A DNA stretch of 64,000 nt from NCBI GenBank assembly GCA_014338405.1, contig JTDE01021170.1, positions 34,336 to 98,335 on the forward strand. The letters are read 5' to 3'. Under the pieces are notes generated by a model. The model was not told where the DNA came from. It saw only the letters and a list, made by a program, of their open reading frames with translations, and did no database searches. Below are positions 25,036 to 36,120 of the stretch, piece by piece. A program made the position numbers and the translations under genes. Every line of letters begins with the position of its first letter. The first letter of the stretch is position 1. This DNA comes from Paragonimus skrjabini miyazakii. Lineage: Eukaryota; Platyhelminthes; Trematoda; Plagiorchiida; Troglotrematidae.

Positions 25036-25214
25036 CAAAAAAAGTCTGACAATAAAAAGGGTAGACCACGGTTTTACTAAGTTGTACACAGTCTGACGTA
25101 TACTAAGCTGTTCTTAATTCAAACCCGATATCTCTTGTCGTCTTACAAAGCTGTACCACAGAATCAACAAAACCACTTACAGCATTTCCTAATCATTCCA
25201 TGTCCACTGGAAAC

Positions 25215-25580
25215 AGTTCAAACTTACACTCATATTTAAGGCCGGATGCAGAGACAAACCAGTAAATTATCGGCCAATAACGCTCCTTCCAGTGGTCTGT
25301 AAATTATTGGACAGCTCAGTAGATGACTTTTTCCGGACCAAGGTTAAATACATCAAACTTGTCACCCAACAGCAAGAAATATCCACCAGTTATGAGTCCA
25401 CATATTCCTCGTGATGTTTGGACGAAGGCCTCCGACGAAGGACTGACCATAGACGTGACTTAGTTTGACTCTTCCAAAACTTCTAACACGGCTAATCATT
25501 CCATCTTGATGTGGAAACTCAACAGTTATGGTCTTCAACTAAGCCCACTCATGTGGTTGGCGATGTTCTTTAAGTGTGTT
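25215..25580 (+). pseudogene. CR1-like non-LTR reverse transcriptase fragment
   Basis: Translation gives NYRPITLLPVVCKLLDS (a finger block typical of CR1/jockey-type RTs), then, in another frame, ASDEGLTIDVT...FDSSKT and TANHSILMWKLNSYGL, corresponding to motif A and the following helix. In motif A a stop replaces the residue after the strand, and KAFD reads KTSN. The piece covers only about 120 codons and is frameshifted. It differs from both RTE families in the window. Confidence 0.62.
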
Positions 25581-27754
25581 TCAGTGTTTGTTGCCGAAAC
25601 GATTGCAGCCAGTAGCTTTATTGAAGTTACGTTTTTTTAGTTCCATTCACTTGTTTTCCAAATACAATCGATTCAACACACATTTTCCACGACCAACACA
25701 GATATGGATCTTTCTTCCGCCTGTAACAAATTCACTCTAATTGATTTAATCTAGTTATTCCTGGATACCTACAAAGTTCCGCTATCTACTCAAAACTGAA
25801 ACATTAAGTGTACGGAATGTAATTATAATTTCGTCTCCTCACGAACCTGACCAGCGACAAAAAGCAAGTTTGTAATCAGGATGACGAAATGAACAAAGGA
25901 GACTAGAAAGATCTGAACGCCAGAAAATATCGCAAAAGTGTATTTCCCTGACGTAATTTGTGTGAAATTTGTTCCGCAAACAATGAGTGATCACAGACCA
26001 ACAATGACTACGAATCGACAACGAACGACAGAGATATACGGTAGCTGCCGATAATAGTACACAACCCCCCTGAAATTCCCGCACGTCAGACGAATTCCAT
26101 CGACGCACCGGAATAAATGATTGTCGGGTTGTTGCAAATCGTTTTATCATACACACACGTTAGTAACCAACGAAATCAGCGAACCACGACGTTACGAGAG
26201 AATTGTCTAAATAATCTCGATTACAGAACCTCCAACGAAGGGTATTCAAGACCGCTGAAACTAAGGGTAGCATAACGTACTCGTATCGTTGGGATATACA
26301 CAGTTCATGGGTTAAAACCATGTCAAACACAACGTTCAAACAGTTTGACTACATTCATAGTACCTTTAGTATGTTAAATTCTCAAATATTTCATCAAATT
26401 ATCTCGGGATACATAAAACATGGATACGCTTAAGAACATCACTTACAGAAATATTTTTAGCAATATCGGAGAATGAACATAGAAATAGATTCAAATAATT
26501 GTTTTTCTCAAGAAAATATGTTACAGACCGGAGAACTGTGTTGGAAACTCAATATCTTATAGATCTCTCAGGTTCAGTGATAAAATATCAACACGCTTTA
26601 ATTGCTGTCATTAGTTCTGAGTTTGTAGTGAAATCGTTCTTACAAATCTTGCACAGTCAAATGATAATATATAGGCTGAACGTAGTTTTGATTGTATTCT
26701 TCAAAATATTACTTCGAAATCCATCCCTGTTTAAGTGATTGTCACCTACCATTTGAATCTCACTACTGTACTGACAGACGATGAAAAGACATCACAACGG
26801 AACAATACTGAGTGGTAATGGAACGAGTCTCCTATGAAAACTGTACGCACTAGCCAATGTCCAGTACACTTTGTAGCAAGCTGAGTAAAGCCTGTATTCC
26901 AATGAATGTTGATCATGTTGGCATCCATGACTTAGATGATGTGGGATACATTAGCGGTTGCTAGGTTACTGTCTGTAAGGAACACGTGTGCATTTTACTC
27001 TCAGATTGATTTGCTTATTTCAAAGAAATTCGTGTATTGATCATTTATCGCGGAGTAAACGTGATTCACCATAAATTACTCTAAAACGTTCTGTCATCTG
27101 ATTGGAAGTGTAAGATGTAAAATAAGTTTGCAATGTAGTAAAGGTCAATTTTTCAGAGTTGAACAAAATTTGAGGCATTTATGAGACAAGTATTTACAGG
27201 AACAACAAGTAAAACTGCGTTCGAACGATGATCCTGAAATGGAATTTAACCAGTCCTCAGGCTTATTCGGAGTAATAATAATACTAATATAGTAATGGTG
27301 GAATTAGACTTTGTAGACTTTACGGAAGACAAAGACAGCGTACGAAGGAAAAGAATTTATTCGTATAGTACTCGGGAGAGGCTATATTGTGCGTCTCTAG
27401 CGGATGTTGACCGGTTTCCCTTAATCCTTGATCAGAAAAAGCCCGGAATCATTCGGAAAGCAACAATCGTTCGAACTACCTAAACCATTGTCAGCACAGG
27501 ATGCAGAACGCACGTCTTGTTCTTTCTGGTGGTCTATTTTTGCGTAGACGAATGCGTCATCTATGATCATTTATGGTTAGGACGAACAGGCAATACAAGG
27601 CATTCGAAGTCTGGAAGGGCCATTCAACGATACCAAAGTCTGTGGGAAGTAAACATTATCTATGAGGAGGATCCAACACTGATGCTCATCCAATACGCTC
27701 GTTTTTATGATTGATCTTTTGTTTAGTCCAGTCACAAGATGAGCCATTTGCCTT
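25581..27754. other. Gene-free stretch
   Basis: Nothing recognisable. The longest frame is 25839-26156 (minus, 105 codons), without motif. Confidence 0.4.
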
Positions 27755-27829
27755 GCTCGGTAGTCAAGTGGCTCGATTGGAAGCGGATGACTGATTTTGC
27801 TGTTTGGTGGTACGATTCCGTCTCTGAGC
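27755..27829 (+). tRNA. tRNA-like sequence (pseudogene or SINE head)
   Basis: A 75-base unit whose ends pair over six positions (GCTCGG with CTGAGC-type bases). It has a perfect A box TAGTCAAGTGG at 27761-27771 and a B box GGTACGATTCC at 27809-27819 with one mismatch, and a plausible T-arm. The D and anticodon arms do not fold cleanly, so the anticodon is unclear. This is more likely a tRNA pseudogene or the head of a tRNA-derived SINE than a working tRNA. Confidence 0.4.
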
Positions 27830-28114
27830 AAGTCAATCTTCAGCCTATTATTACATAAATCCCTCATTACCGTACAACAAATCTATTGTACATTAATAAC
27901 ATAAGACCAGTTTTCACATCTGAACGTAGATCGAAGACGACAGAAAAGACATTTATTATAAAGAACGCACCATGTCAAGTGAAAAACGAAGTAAACATAA
28001 AGAATCTCGAAGAGTGATAACAATGCCGTCCTTTAATTAAAACTACAGACTTCCGTTCGGTAAAGAAAAATCAACTGGATAACATCGGCAAATAAATGTT
28101 CCAAAACAACCCAC

Positions 28115-28319
28115 CCCAAGACTCTTCTTCACATTAAGGCGTGTATGAAAGTCAAGATAGAAGGCACTGAAATTGATCATCATAACTCGGAAAATTATAA
28201 TGAATAACTTCGGAATCCAGACAGACATGATCAAAACATCCATCGTGTAGAAGCCGGAAATGTACAGAAGATTGATGGTAGTGGCCGGTCCATGTGGCCC
28301 AGAGAGGCTCATCGAGCAA
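28115..28319 (-). CDS. Candidate exon of a membrane protein
   Basis: Within an open frame at 28043-28360 (minus), a pyrimidine-rich acceptor-like sequence ending TTCTTATCAG lies just upstream of 28319 and a donor-like GTGGGT lies just after 28115, giving a 205-base exon. The peptide contains two hydrophobic segments (INLLYISGFYTMDVLIMSVW and LFIIIFRVMMINFSAFYL) separated by one lysine, as expected of paired transmembrane helices. I do not recognise the family, and no flanking exon was found. Hydrophobic chance frames are common in AT-rich DNA, so this remains a candidate. Confidence 0.28.
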
Positions 28320-28880
28320 CTGATAAGAACGAAAGTGTTAACCATTTCACTGGTCACCACGGTGTCATACAGTCAGGCACTGGATAATACAAAGTCTGAA
28401 ATAAAGTGACAAGGTGTCTGCAACGAAAAAATATATTCATCAGTATAAGTGGGTTGCGCTGCATCGTACATATCTGTATGGAATGTGCCCCGCAGAGTTG
28501 CTTCGCTTGCTTGTCAGCCAGCAGAAAACAATGGGATACAGGGGAATTGCACTACGTAGCCACATACCCTCTTTATAATCAACCTTTAAGCCTCAGAGAG
28601 ATCTCTTTTCTAACACGAGCGAAGACCAACTTGAAATACGAGCATATATATTTAAATTTATATGCCATTACCACTAATTACGTAGTTTACTCGGTATAAA
28701 GGCCATACATTCCGCGAAGTCACCGCAGCCGTACGGAAGCAATTTGAGACTGTGAAACTTATCCGAAAATATTCAAATGAGCAAGAACTGTTTCCCATAT
28801 TGCTTGACTACTGTCAAATAGTAAAACCTTGTCGTAATTACGATCACTATCCACGGACCTTTGGCCATACAAAGTCTCAC
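28320..28880. other. Gene-free stretch
   Basis: A 97-codon plus frame at 28406-28699 has no motif. No other feature is seen. Confidence 0.4.
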
Positions 28881-29110
28881 TATCATCATTATAGACAGCA
28901 ATACATCAGTGGTTCACACTGATGCTTAACTGCCACACAACTATGAAGAAAAAGTACACCCTGTATAAGAAAAGAGAGAAAAAAGGGAAGGGGAAGGGGA
29001 TCTAACCATTAAAAATAGCTACGTCTATTATCAAAGATACAACATCAAGGTGCCTACACGTTGCAAACAAACAATCGAGCAGTAGGCGAAAACCAAAGTT
29101 TAAGAGGGAG
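28881..29110 (-). mobile_element. RTE-1 3' UTR fragment
   Basis: Read on the minus strand this matches the RTE-1 3' UTR (blocks TTGTTTGCAA, GACGTAGCTATTTTTAATGG, the purine-poor TTCCC region, and GGCAGTTAAGCATCAGTGTGA), ending in a short ATGATGATA tail at 28881. It is a 5'-truncated copy with no coding part, the usual product of incomplete reverse transcription. Confidence 0.85.
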
Positions 29111-30189
29111 TAGTCGTTGGTTCGTCTATGACAAAAGTGAACACAAATGGCATCCTTGACGCAGGCCACCCTAGGCTCTGAACATTATGCTGTTATCGTC
29201 CGAATGTATGATAACAGACTGCGTGCCAGCTGAAAAGTATGTAACACAGGAGTTGAGAAAGAAGTGGGAAAGTGGGCAAATACAGAAGCTATGAGAATGA
29301 AAATGAGTGATAGGGCTTTCCGTTAAATTCACAGTGCCCGCAATTGTGAGTTTTTCTGCTGTATGTTTCAGCTATTTCAAGTTCTTACTAGGTTTTCCTA
29401 AACAGGCTAAAGAAAGCCACGACAACACTCCCACCAATGACCGCAGGTTGTGACCCCTCAACAATTTTAGCTAGTAACATTCAGCACCACTTGGACCGAG
29501 AAAAACGACGTCAAAAGTGACTAACCTTCATTCCAAGAACTTTACACCCCAAAACCAAGTTATGAGATCCCCGAAACGCTGCCTGTTCAGCAATACACAG
29601 AGGGTATAAAAACGACACCATGCAGTATGCGTTAGGCAGTCATTTGTGAGACGTACCCCAGTTACCTTAGTTGACGAAGTTAAACTATGGCGTGCAAAAC
29701 GAGACCACCTGTTTCAGAGATACGTCGGAGTACTTCTATTTTGGTTAAGCAATAAACTGCAACGGCTTGAGGTATCCGCGTCTAGGAAAGCCTGTAAAAG
29801 TGACGAGGGAAAAAGACGTAGGCGAACACCACCACTATAAGTAGCCTGCACTACACCATACACATACACACAACGTACGCCACAAAATAACCCTTTCTAC
29901 TGTATAGGCTACCGGAAAACTAATTGAGATGAAAGCAAAATGTTTCAAAATGGAGAAAGTATATTTTACATACCAAACTTTAGAAATACTCACTGTCAAT
30001 ATCTGACTGACAATCACCCATGAGTTCGTGGACAGAATTGGCATAGGATTATCTACCATCCAGAACCGTCAGCAATCATATTTCACTGAATCCCATACAA
30101 CTACACGGGAGAAAATAATATGCAACCAAACCATAAACTGGTCGGTTCAGCATGTGACAGTTTTAGCTTAGGCATACACCACGACCTAT
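29111..30189. other. Gene-free stretch
   Basis: No recognisable gene. 29646-29840 is a 64-codon basic frame without motif. Confidence 0.4.
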
Positions 30190-32215
30190 ATTCAGGGTTC
30201 AACGGCAGACTCATCGACCTTATCATTACAACTGCTCCCAGGCGAACGTCTGCCAGTGAAGCTATCAATGAGATAGATGGCACAATCATTCATAATAAGT
30301 CCAGAAAGTTGAGGCGGTGTGAAGAACACTGTGAGGGTAAATTCAGCTACCATCCTGCTTCTGATTCGTTACTGCCACAAACGTGCAAATTGATAATCTG
30401 GTCGGTAGATTTAGCACCATCCATTAAGGTTGGGCTGCTGGCCCAGATGACCGCATGCCAGCACTTTCGAAGAAGGGGGAGAGACATTAGTGGGGATGTG
30501 ACTCAGTTGTTCCAACTTGCGTGAATGACGGAGACCATCTCTCCGTGCTGGGGTCACTTGATAATAGTTCCCATATCCAAGAAAGGTATCAGGGGCTCCT
30601 GTGAAAACCATAGGGGAATTAGTTTGACCCCAGTCATTATTAGAGTTCTGACACCCATTGTGCTTCGTTGATTCACTGCAGCTCGGGAAGTAAACAGGGA
30701 AGAACAGGCAAGAGTTCGCCCCCGATAAGGATGTACTGATTAAATTTTCACTTTCTGCCAAATCCCGTTGAAGCATCATGCGTACCGCCGACCAACAATC
30801 GCCGTATTTCTCGACTATAAAGGAGCGTTCGATTGGGTGGATCGATCTACACTTTCAGAGTCGCTTAAATGCAGAAGTTTACCAACCAATTAGGTAAACA
30901 CACTGTCGGCGATTTATTCCCATACTTCACCCTAGGTTAAGGTTAATGGTGTACTGTCTGACAGTTTCAACACCGGCGTACGTCTATGGTGATGAGGATG
31001 ATGATGATGTACCTCAAAGCTATCCACGTTCACCATTTCTGTTTACCATTCTCACAGACGAAGTGATTGTCTCCGGCAGTCACAAAATGCCAGCGTGGAC
31101 CTCCTCCTGGGTAGAAGACTGACTGATCGAGATTACGGTGACAATAAGATAATGTTGTTTGACAATTTCAAGGCTGCACAGATAACGCTGAAAGTTATTT
31201 CGCGCTCTACCAAACATTTCGCAATGCGCTTTTCATCCTGAAAGTGCAAGACCGCCGTGATAACGTGGATTTTATGTCTGATAATGAAATCATGGAGATT
31301 GTTGACCGGTTCATGTAGATGAGAAGCTGCATCAACGGCGGCGGAGTATCTCTAAGGCTACGGCGGTCTTTGTTGATCTAGGGGACTTATGTCGACAGAA
31401 AGCTACATCTCTAAGGCCTAAAGGTCCGACATATAAGCTGACAGTGAGGGCTATGTTAATTTACGACTGCGAAACTTCACCGTTCACTGAAGAAAACGTG
31501 AACCGTCTTCAGGTATTTCACCACCGGTGACTGCGATTTGACAGCTCGCATCGGATGACACAAACAAATAAGCAACGAAGAAGTTAGGAAACGGGTATTT
31601 AGTAATAACTGTTAAGTGAATTATTTTGTTCAGTTCTTACGTGTACAAAGACCTAAATGGTTATGTCATGTACTAAAGATAATAGCTAGTCGTCTGCCAC
31701 TCTGCTGACGTAGCGGCCAACTGGCGTAAGATGCGAGTTGGACAGATGATGACCTGGAGTAGACAAATAAAATCGCTCACGAAGGGGTCGGTCACTGTCA
31801 GTCGGGCTCGTCTCCAGGCTTAAGCCCTCGCGACTCAAAGAGCCGGTGGTTGGAGACGTTAGGTAAGATGGCGGCTAATCGGGCTCAGTGGCGTGAATGT
31901 TTTCATTAGTTAACCGAGTTGTCTGTTAGGCGAGTTCATGTAATGATGCGGGGCAGTGAAAGCCGTCTTGTTGATGACGACTAACGTTAACTTATAGCTC
32001 GGTTGTTTGTTCGCAAGCTTTAGACATCTTGATGTTGAATGTTTCAATATAGATGTAGATAATTTTGGAAGTTAGGTTCCATTCCCTCCCCTTCTCTGTT
32101 CTACTCTCTTCCTGTACATGGTTCGCTTTGTTTCGTGGTATTGTGGCAGTTAAGCACCAGTGAAAACCACAGATGTATTGCTGTCTACGAAAGCGAGGAT
32201 GATGATGACATCTGA
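30190..32215 (+). mobile_element. RTE-1 non-LTR retrotransposon, degenerate
   Basis: This is a plus-strand copy that starts at the linker before the RT and runs to the 3' tail. Recognisable blocks include PRRTSASEAINEIDGTIIHNKSRKL (around 30240-30315; split for length: PRRTSASEAINEIDG, then NKSRKL), the RT motif A FLDYKGAFDWV (30804-30836), the post-YADD block MLFDNFKAAQITL (about 31152-31190), and a 3' UTR ending in GATGATGATGAC near 32199. A GATGAT run sits in the RT at 30990-31008. Many stops and frame changes make it a fossil. Unlike the 34-kb copy, it keeps the catalytic aspartate of motif A. Confidence 0.82.
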
Positions 32216-32650
32216 GATGTGTAGCAGAATTCAGCCACATCAATCAGCGACACAATGAGGTTTGTGACCTAGTCATTCTCTCAGTAGTACTATCCAAGCC
32301 CACCGACGCATACAGTTATTTAGAGGCACACCGATGTGACTTATTCCAAGAAACCTGGCAAACGACACTTTGAGGTGGGAGATGGTGTCTGCATCAAAAA
32401 TACACCTCGTAACCAAACGATATACAGTCAGTGATGGTGTCTTCTGCAAGCGCTTAAAAAGTTCGTCGCGTTGAAGTTTTTTCTTGGTTTCAAAAAAGTC
32501 CTTCATCAGATTATGAGAGGGGTAGCAGTGTAAACATGTACAAACATAAACGGTATTGAACTTGAGATGGTACCAGTGAGCATGGAATTTAAGAAAGGCC
32601 AATGCACTGAAAAGGACTGGAAAAAAAGTCAGTGGTCAGCATACTGGGAA
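32216..32650. other. Spacer between two converging RTE-1 copies
   Basis: About 435 bases between the 3' ends of the plus and minus RTE-1 copies. A minus frame at 32273-32602 (109 codons, with a lysine-rich segment and a start other than ATG) fills most of it; I find no motif. It may be old unique sequence. Confidence 0.4.
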
Positions 32651-32817
32651 TCATCATCACCATCATAGACAGCAATACATCAGTGGTTTACACTTATGCT
32701 TAACTGCCACACAACCATGAGGAAGAAAAAGTAAACCCTTTATAGGAAAAGAGAAGAAAAAAGGGGAGGGGACTTAGCCACTAAAAAAATAGCTAAGTCT
32801 ACATTCAAACAAACAAC

Positions 32818-33048
32818 AACATCATCATCATCATCATCACAACAGCCATGAGCCTGACCAAAAGGTATTGTGGCTCGGGCCGCCGCTCACCTCAACAGTG
32901 ACGTGAAATATCCTAGGAGAAAACGTTACTAAGAAGATGGAAAATTATTAAAACAAGACTAAGTGGAAGAAATAGAAATGGTATGGATACAGGTCCGCCA
33001 TTGACTGCGACACATAGCCATCTCGGATAGCGTCTCTAACCAGCGGTT
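32818..33048 (-). mobile_element. SINE-like element with (TGATGA)n tail, copy 2
   Basis: Inserted in the RTE-1 3' UTR, whose sequence resumes on both sides (compare the uninterrupted 63.0-kb copy). Read on the minus strand it starts at AACCGCTGGTTAGAGACGC, ends in a TGATGATG run, and has no reading frame. About 230 bases. It has the same tail as RTE elements and the same orientation as its host here. It is full length, unlike copy 1, whose centre is unsequenced. Confidence 0.78.
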
Positions 33049-33206
33049 AGTTGCAAACAAACACCCGAGAGGTAACTGAAAGTAAGACGTCATCAGCAAG
33101 ACAGCTTCCTTGCGGCTTTCACTGTCCCGCGTCATTAAGTGCGCTCACACCACATACAACTCGGCCATTAAGCTCGGTTAGCCGCCATCTCACCTAACGT
33201 CTCAAG

Positions 33207-34124
33207 TCACCGACTCTGTGGGTCGCGAGGACCGCAGCCTGGGAGACGAACCCGAACTACAGCAGCCAACCCCTTCGTGAACGATTTCATTTCTCTACGC
33301 CAGGTCATCATCGGTCCACTCCGCACCTTACGCCAGTCAGCCGCAGCGTCGGCAAACAGTGCTCGGTTTGGCAGACGACTAGCTGGCATCCTTAGTATAT
33401 GACCTAACCATCTAAGTCTGTGCAAGTGCGAGGATTGAACGAAAGGACTTGTTTGACGATCACTACCAAATACCCGGTTCCTAACCTCCTCGTTGCTTAC
33501 TCGCAGATGCCATCCACCAAAAGCGATTGAACGCAGACATCGGTGGTCAAACACCTGAAGACGGTTCACGTCCTCTACCCTTACCGGCCAGGTTTCGCTG
33601 CCGTAAAGCAATACAGCCCTCACTGTTGTCTGATATACGCGACCCTTAGGCTTCAGAAAAATACCTTTCTGTCGGCATAAGTGGCTCAGATTAGTAAACA
33701 CCGCTCCAGCCTTGGAAATATGTGCCTCTATTTCATCCCCTTCACCTGCGATGCCGCCGCTGATGCAGCTTCCCAGACATACAAACCGGTCAACAACCTC
33801 CATGACTTCATTATCTAACATCAAACCTACGTGATCACAGCAATCTTGCAGAAGCACTCTGCATTTAGAAGTTGCAAAGCGCATTCCAAAGTACACAGCA
33901 GAACGTGAAATTGCGTTTAGCGCTGCTTGTGCCGCTTGAAAGTAGTCAAACAGCAACAGGTTATCGTCAGCATAAACAACATCAGTCAGCCGTCCACCAG
34001 GTAGGAGGTCCACACCGGCATCATTCGAGTGCCACAGACAGTCCTCCATTATTTCGTCCATGACGAAATTGAATAAAAATGGTGAAAGTGGACAGCCCTG
34101 ACGAACGCCGCTCATGGTGCTCAA
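33207..34124 (-). pseudogene. RTE-1 reverse transcriptase palm, thumb and C-terminus
   Basis: A 305-codon open block. It has GVRQGCPLSPFLFNFVMDEI (motif B), the intact VVYADDNLLLF box (YADD at 33963-33974), FGMRFATSKC, the FVCLGSCISGG strand, RAVLLYGSETWPVRVEDVNR, and a C-terminal LHRLRWLGHILRMP helix. It closes with a stop at the true end of the family's protein, judging from the 63.3-kb copy. This is the longest undamaged coding segment in the window. Confidence 0.9.
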
Positions 34125-34435
34125 ACTGTCAGACAGCTCACCGTGAACCCTAATCTGAGCGAGTAAAGCGCCGATAGTATGTTCAGATATTTGGTCGGTA
34201 CACCCCTGCGTTTAAGCGACTCTAAAAGTGTACATCGATCCACCGAATCGAACGCACCTTTATAGTTGAGAAATATGGCAATTGTTGGCCCACGGTATAC
34301 ATGACGCTGATCCAAAATTTGACGAAGGGTAAAGATATGATCTGTGCATCCCCGGCCAGGACGAAACCCTGCCTGTTCTTCTCTGATGTTTAACTCCCGA
34401 ACTACAGTGAGTCGATGAAGTATAATGGATGCCAA
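34121..34435 (-). pseudogene. RTE-1 reverse transcriptase, motif A block with lost Asp
   Basis: Contains REEQAGFRPGRGCTDHIF (fingers) and IAIFLNYKGAFDSVDR (motif A). The catalytic metal-binding residue is Asn here (codon 34265-34267, AAC on the minus strand); the same position is Asp in the 30-kb copy. This single change should abolish polymerase activity. The frame shifts again at about 34122, just before motif B. Confidence 0.85.
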
Positions 34436-34449
34436 AACCCTTGAAATGA

Positions 34450-35358
34450 CTAGAGTAAACTAATTCCCTTACGGCTTTCCAAAGAGCTCCTGATACCCTT
34501 TTTGAATATAGGAACTATTATCAAGCGACGCCAGCATAGAGGGATGGTCTCCGTCATCCACACAAGTTGAAGCAGCTGAGTCAATGCTTCAACTAACACC
34601 TCTCCACCTTCTTTAAAAAGTGTCGGCACGAGATCAGCTGGACCAGCAGCCTCATTACGATTGAGAACCGAGATGCAATTGCGAACTTCAGTCTCAGTGG
34701 GTGGTTCTAAATCTACCGACCAGGGCGTTAAATCAGAAGTTTGTGGAGGCAGCAAGGTAGAAGCAGGAGGCCAGCTAAATTGACCCTCAAAATGTTCCGC
34801 CCAACGTTCTAACTTTCTGGACTTATTATAGGTTAGTGTGCCATCTGCCTCGCTGATGGCTTCATCGACAGACGGTCGCCTGGGACCAGTAGCACGGATC
34901 AGCTTAAAGAGTTTGCTGGTGTTCCCTGAAGCAAAAGCAATTTCCATTTTCTTAACTTTTTCCAATAACCAAGCATCACGATCAGCCTTTAGACTACGTT
35001 TCAGCTTCCTACGGATATATCTTCTAGAATTATTATGTGAACTACCAGGAGGAATCTTCCGTCTGGCTTCTAACAACTCCAGAGATTCCTCTGAAATCCA
35101 ATGTTTGTCAAACTTATGTACTCCTATGCCGCATGCTATAGTACCTGGTTTCTGAATAGCTTGTGAGATTTGTGTCCAGCATCTACTAGGGTCTTCGGAG
35201 AGAGTACCACAAAGGCGGCTTTCTAAGCTAGTTTGGTACTTATGCTTTACAGATGGTAAAGCCAATTTCTCAACAGCCAACCGTTGCTGTCGGTGGATTC
35301 GTTGACCCGCAAAAGTGAGAACTAAACGACTACATACCAATGCATGATCTGATTCCAA
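34450..35358 (-). pseudogene. RTE-1 endonuclease end, linker and RT fingers
   Basis: A 302-codon open block. It begins at the last endonuclease motif (ESDHALV, the catalytic Ser-Asp-His), passes through a Lys/Arg-rich linker (RRYIRRKLKRSLKADRDAW), and enters the RT with NKSRKLERWAEHFEGQF, LNRNEAAGPADLVPTLFKEG and LIIVPIFKKG. A frameshift at about 34450 separates it from the next RT block. This conserved linker region is also present in the 30-kb and 49.7-kb copies. Confidence 0.85.
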
Positions 35359-35417
35359 GTACGTGCTCCAATAAGAACGACAGTCTTGAATGCAACCACA
35401 TCACCTGTAACCAACAG

Positions 35418-35740
35418 CTATGGGTCTATCTGAGACCAGGCCTGATTCGGATAAGGTGGGCGCCACGTATAGTAATGACGTGCGCGATGCCTAAAACTAG
35501 TGCTGGCTAAAAATAGCTTATACTCAGCGAACAGCTGCAACAATCGCTCACAATCATCTGACTGATGTGACGCTATCCCAAACCTGCCACCTAAACGAGC
35601 TCCGGCCTCACCAAGGCGACCGACATGAGCATTCAAATCTCCGGCCAAAACGACTATATTAGAGCCATGTGCCGACCGAAGGAGAGCGGCCAGATCCAAG
35701 TAGAACGCGTCTTTGACGCCGACGTCACTAGTCAGTAGGA
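35418..35740 (-). pseudogene. RTE-1 endonuclease, C-terminal part
   Basis: Continues the endonuclease in a second frame: VVLAGDLNAHVGRLGEAGAR (the Asp and Asn of the active site), RLLQLFAEYKLFLASTSFRH, and HYYTWRPPYPNQAWSQIDP. A stop follows IDP, where the family has a His after the Asp. The final active-site SDH block is found a little further on, in the next frame (35356-35345). Confidence 0.85.
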
Positions 35741-36120
35741 GCGTGAGCAGACACAACCAATAGATTCCTGAAAGTCTTGCGTCTAGAGCTGGCCTTAACA
35801 GAACCTGCCAAGCGGACGACACAAAGTCTACTGTTAACAGGAACCCAATCTATCAATGACGCTGCGACCGTCGAGCTAAGGACTATACCTACTCCAGCCT
35901 GACCTGTAACAGCGGCTGTGGAGTCATCCGAAGTGTATAACCAGTATCGGGTAGACAATGCGGGTGCTGTTAGTTTCATACGTTGACTGCTGTCCTGGAT
36001 TCTAGTTTCCGAGGTACAGCAGACATTGACATGCAATGAGTCTAACGTGCTTGCAACAGCGGTCTGTTGACCTATTTGTTTTAGAGTGCGAACGTTGAAC
36101 GCACCTATATCAATTCGCAT
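35728..36120 (-). pseudogene. RTE-1 endonuclease, N-terminal part
   Basis: The likely start is the ATG at 36120, giving MRIDIGAFNVRTLKQIGQQ. The endonuclease landmarks seen are the Asn in GAFNVRTL, the catalytic Glu in CCTSETRIQD, the TGQAGVGIVLS loop and the NSRLCVVRL strand, all in the usual order for RTE apurinic-type nucleases. The open frame extends upstream to a TTG at 36159. It ends just after LLVVSAHAPTD, where the second frame takes over, so one frameshift near 35740 separates the halves. Confidence 0.85.

Noticed and set aside
2870..32840. Scattered ATC/GAT triplet runs as a regulatory or CRISPR-like array
   Set aside because: Most coincide with the tails of RTE or SINE elements; there are no regularly spaced repeats with unique spacers.
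32805..33063. CAAACAAACA on both sides of the SINE-like element as a target-site duplication
   Set aside because: The uninterrupted 63-kb RTE-1 copy already contains similar CAAAC-rich sequence on both sides of this site, so the repeat may predate the insertion.
33872..34063. Plus-strand ORF within RTE-1
   Set aside because: Antisense shadow of the reverse transcriptase block on the minus strand.
34838..35155. 105-codon plus-strand ORF within RTE-1
   Set aside because: Antisense shadow of the linker and RT finger block.
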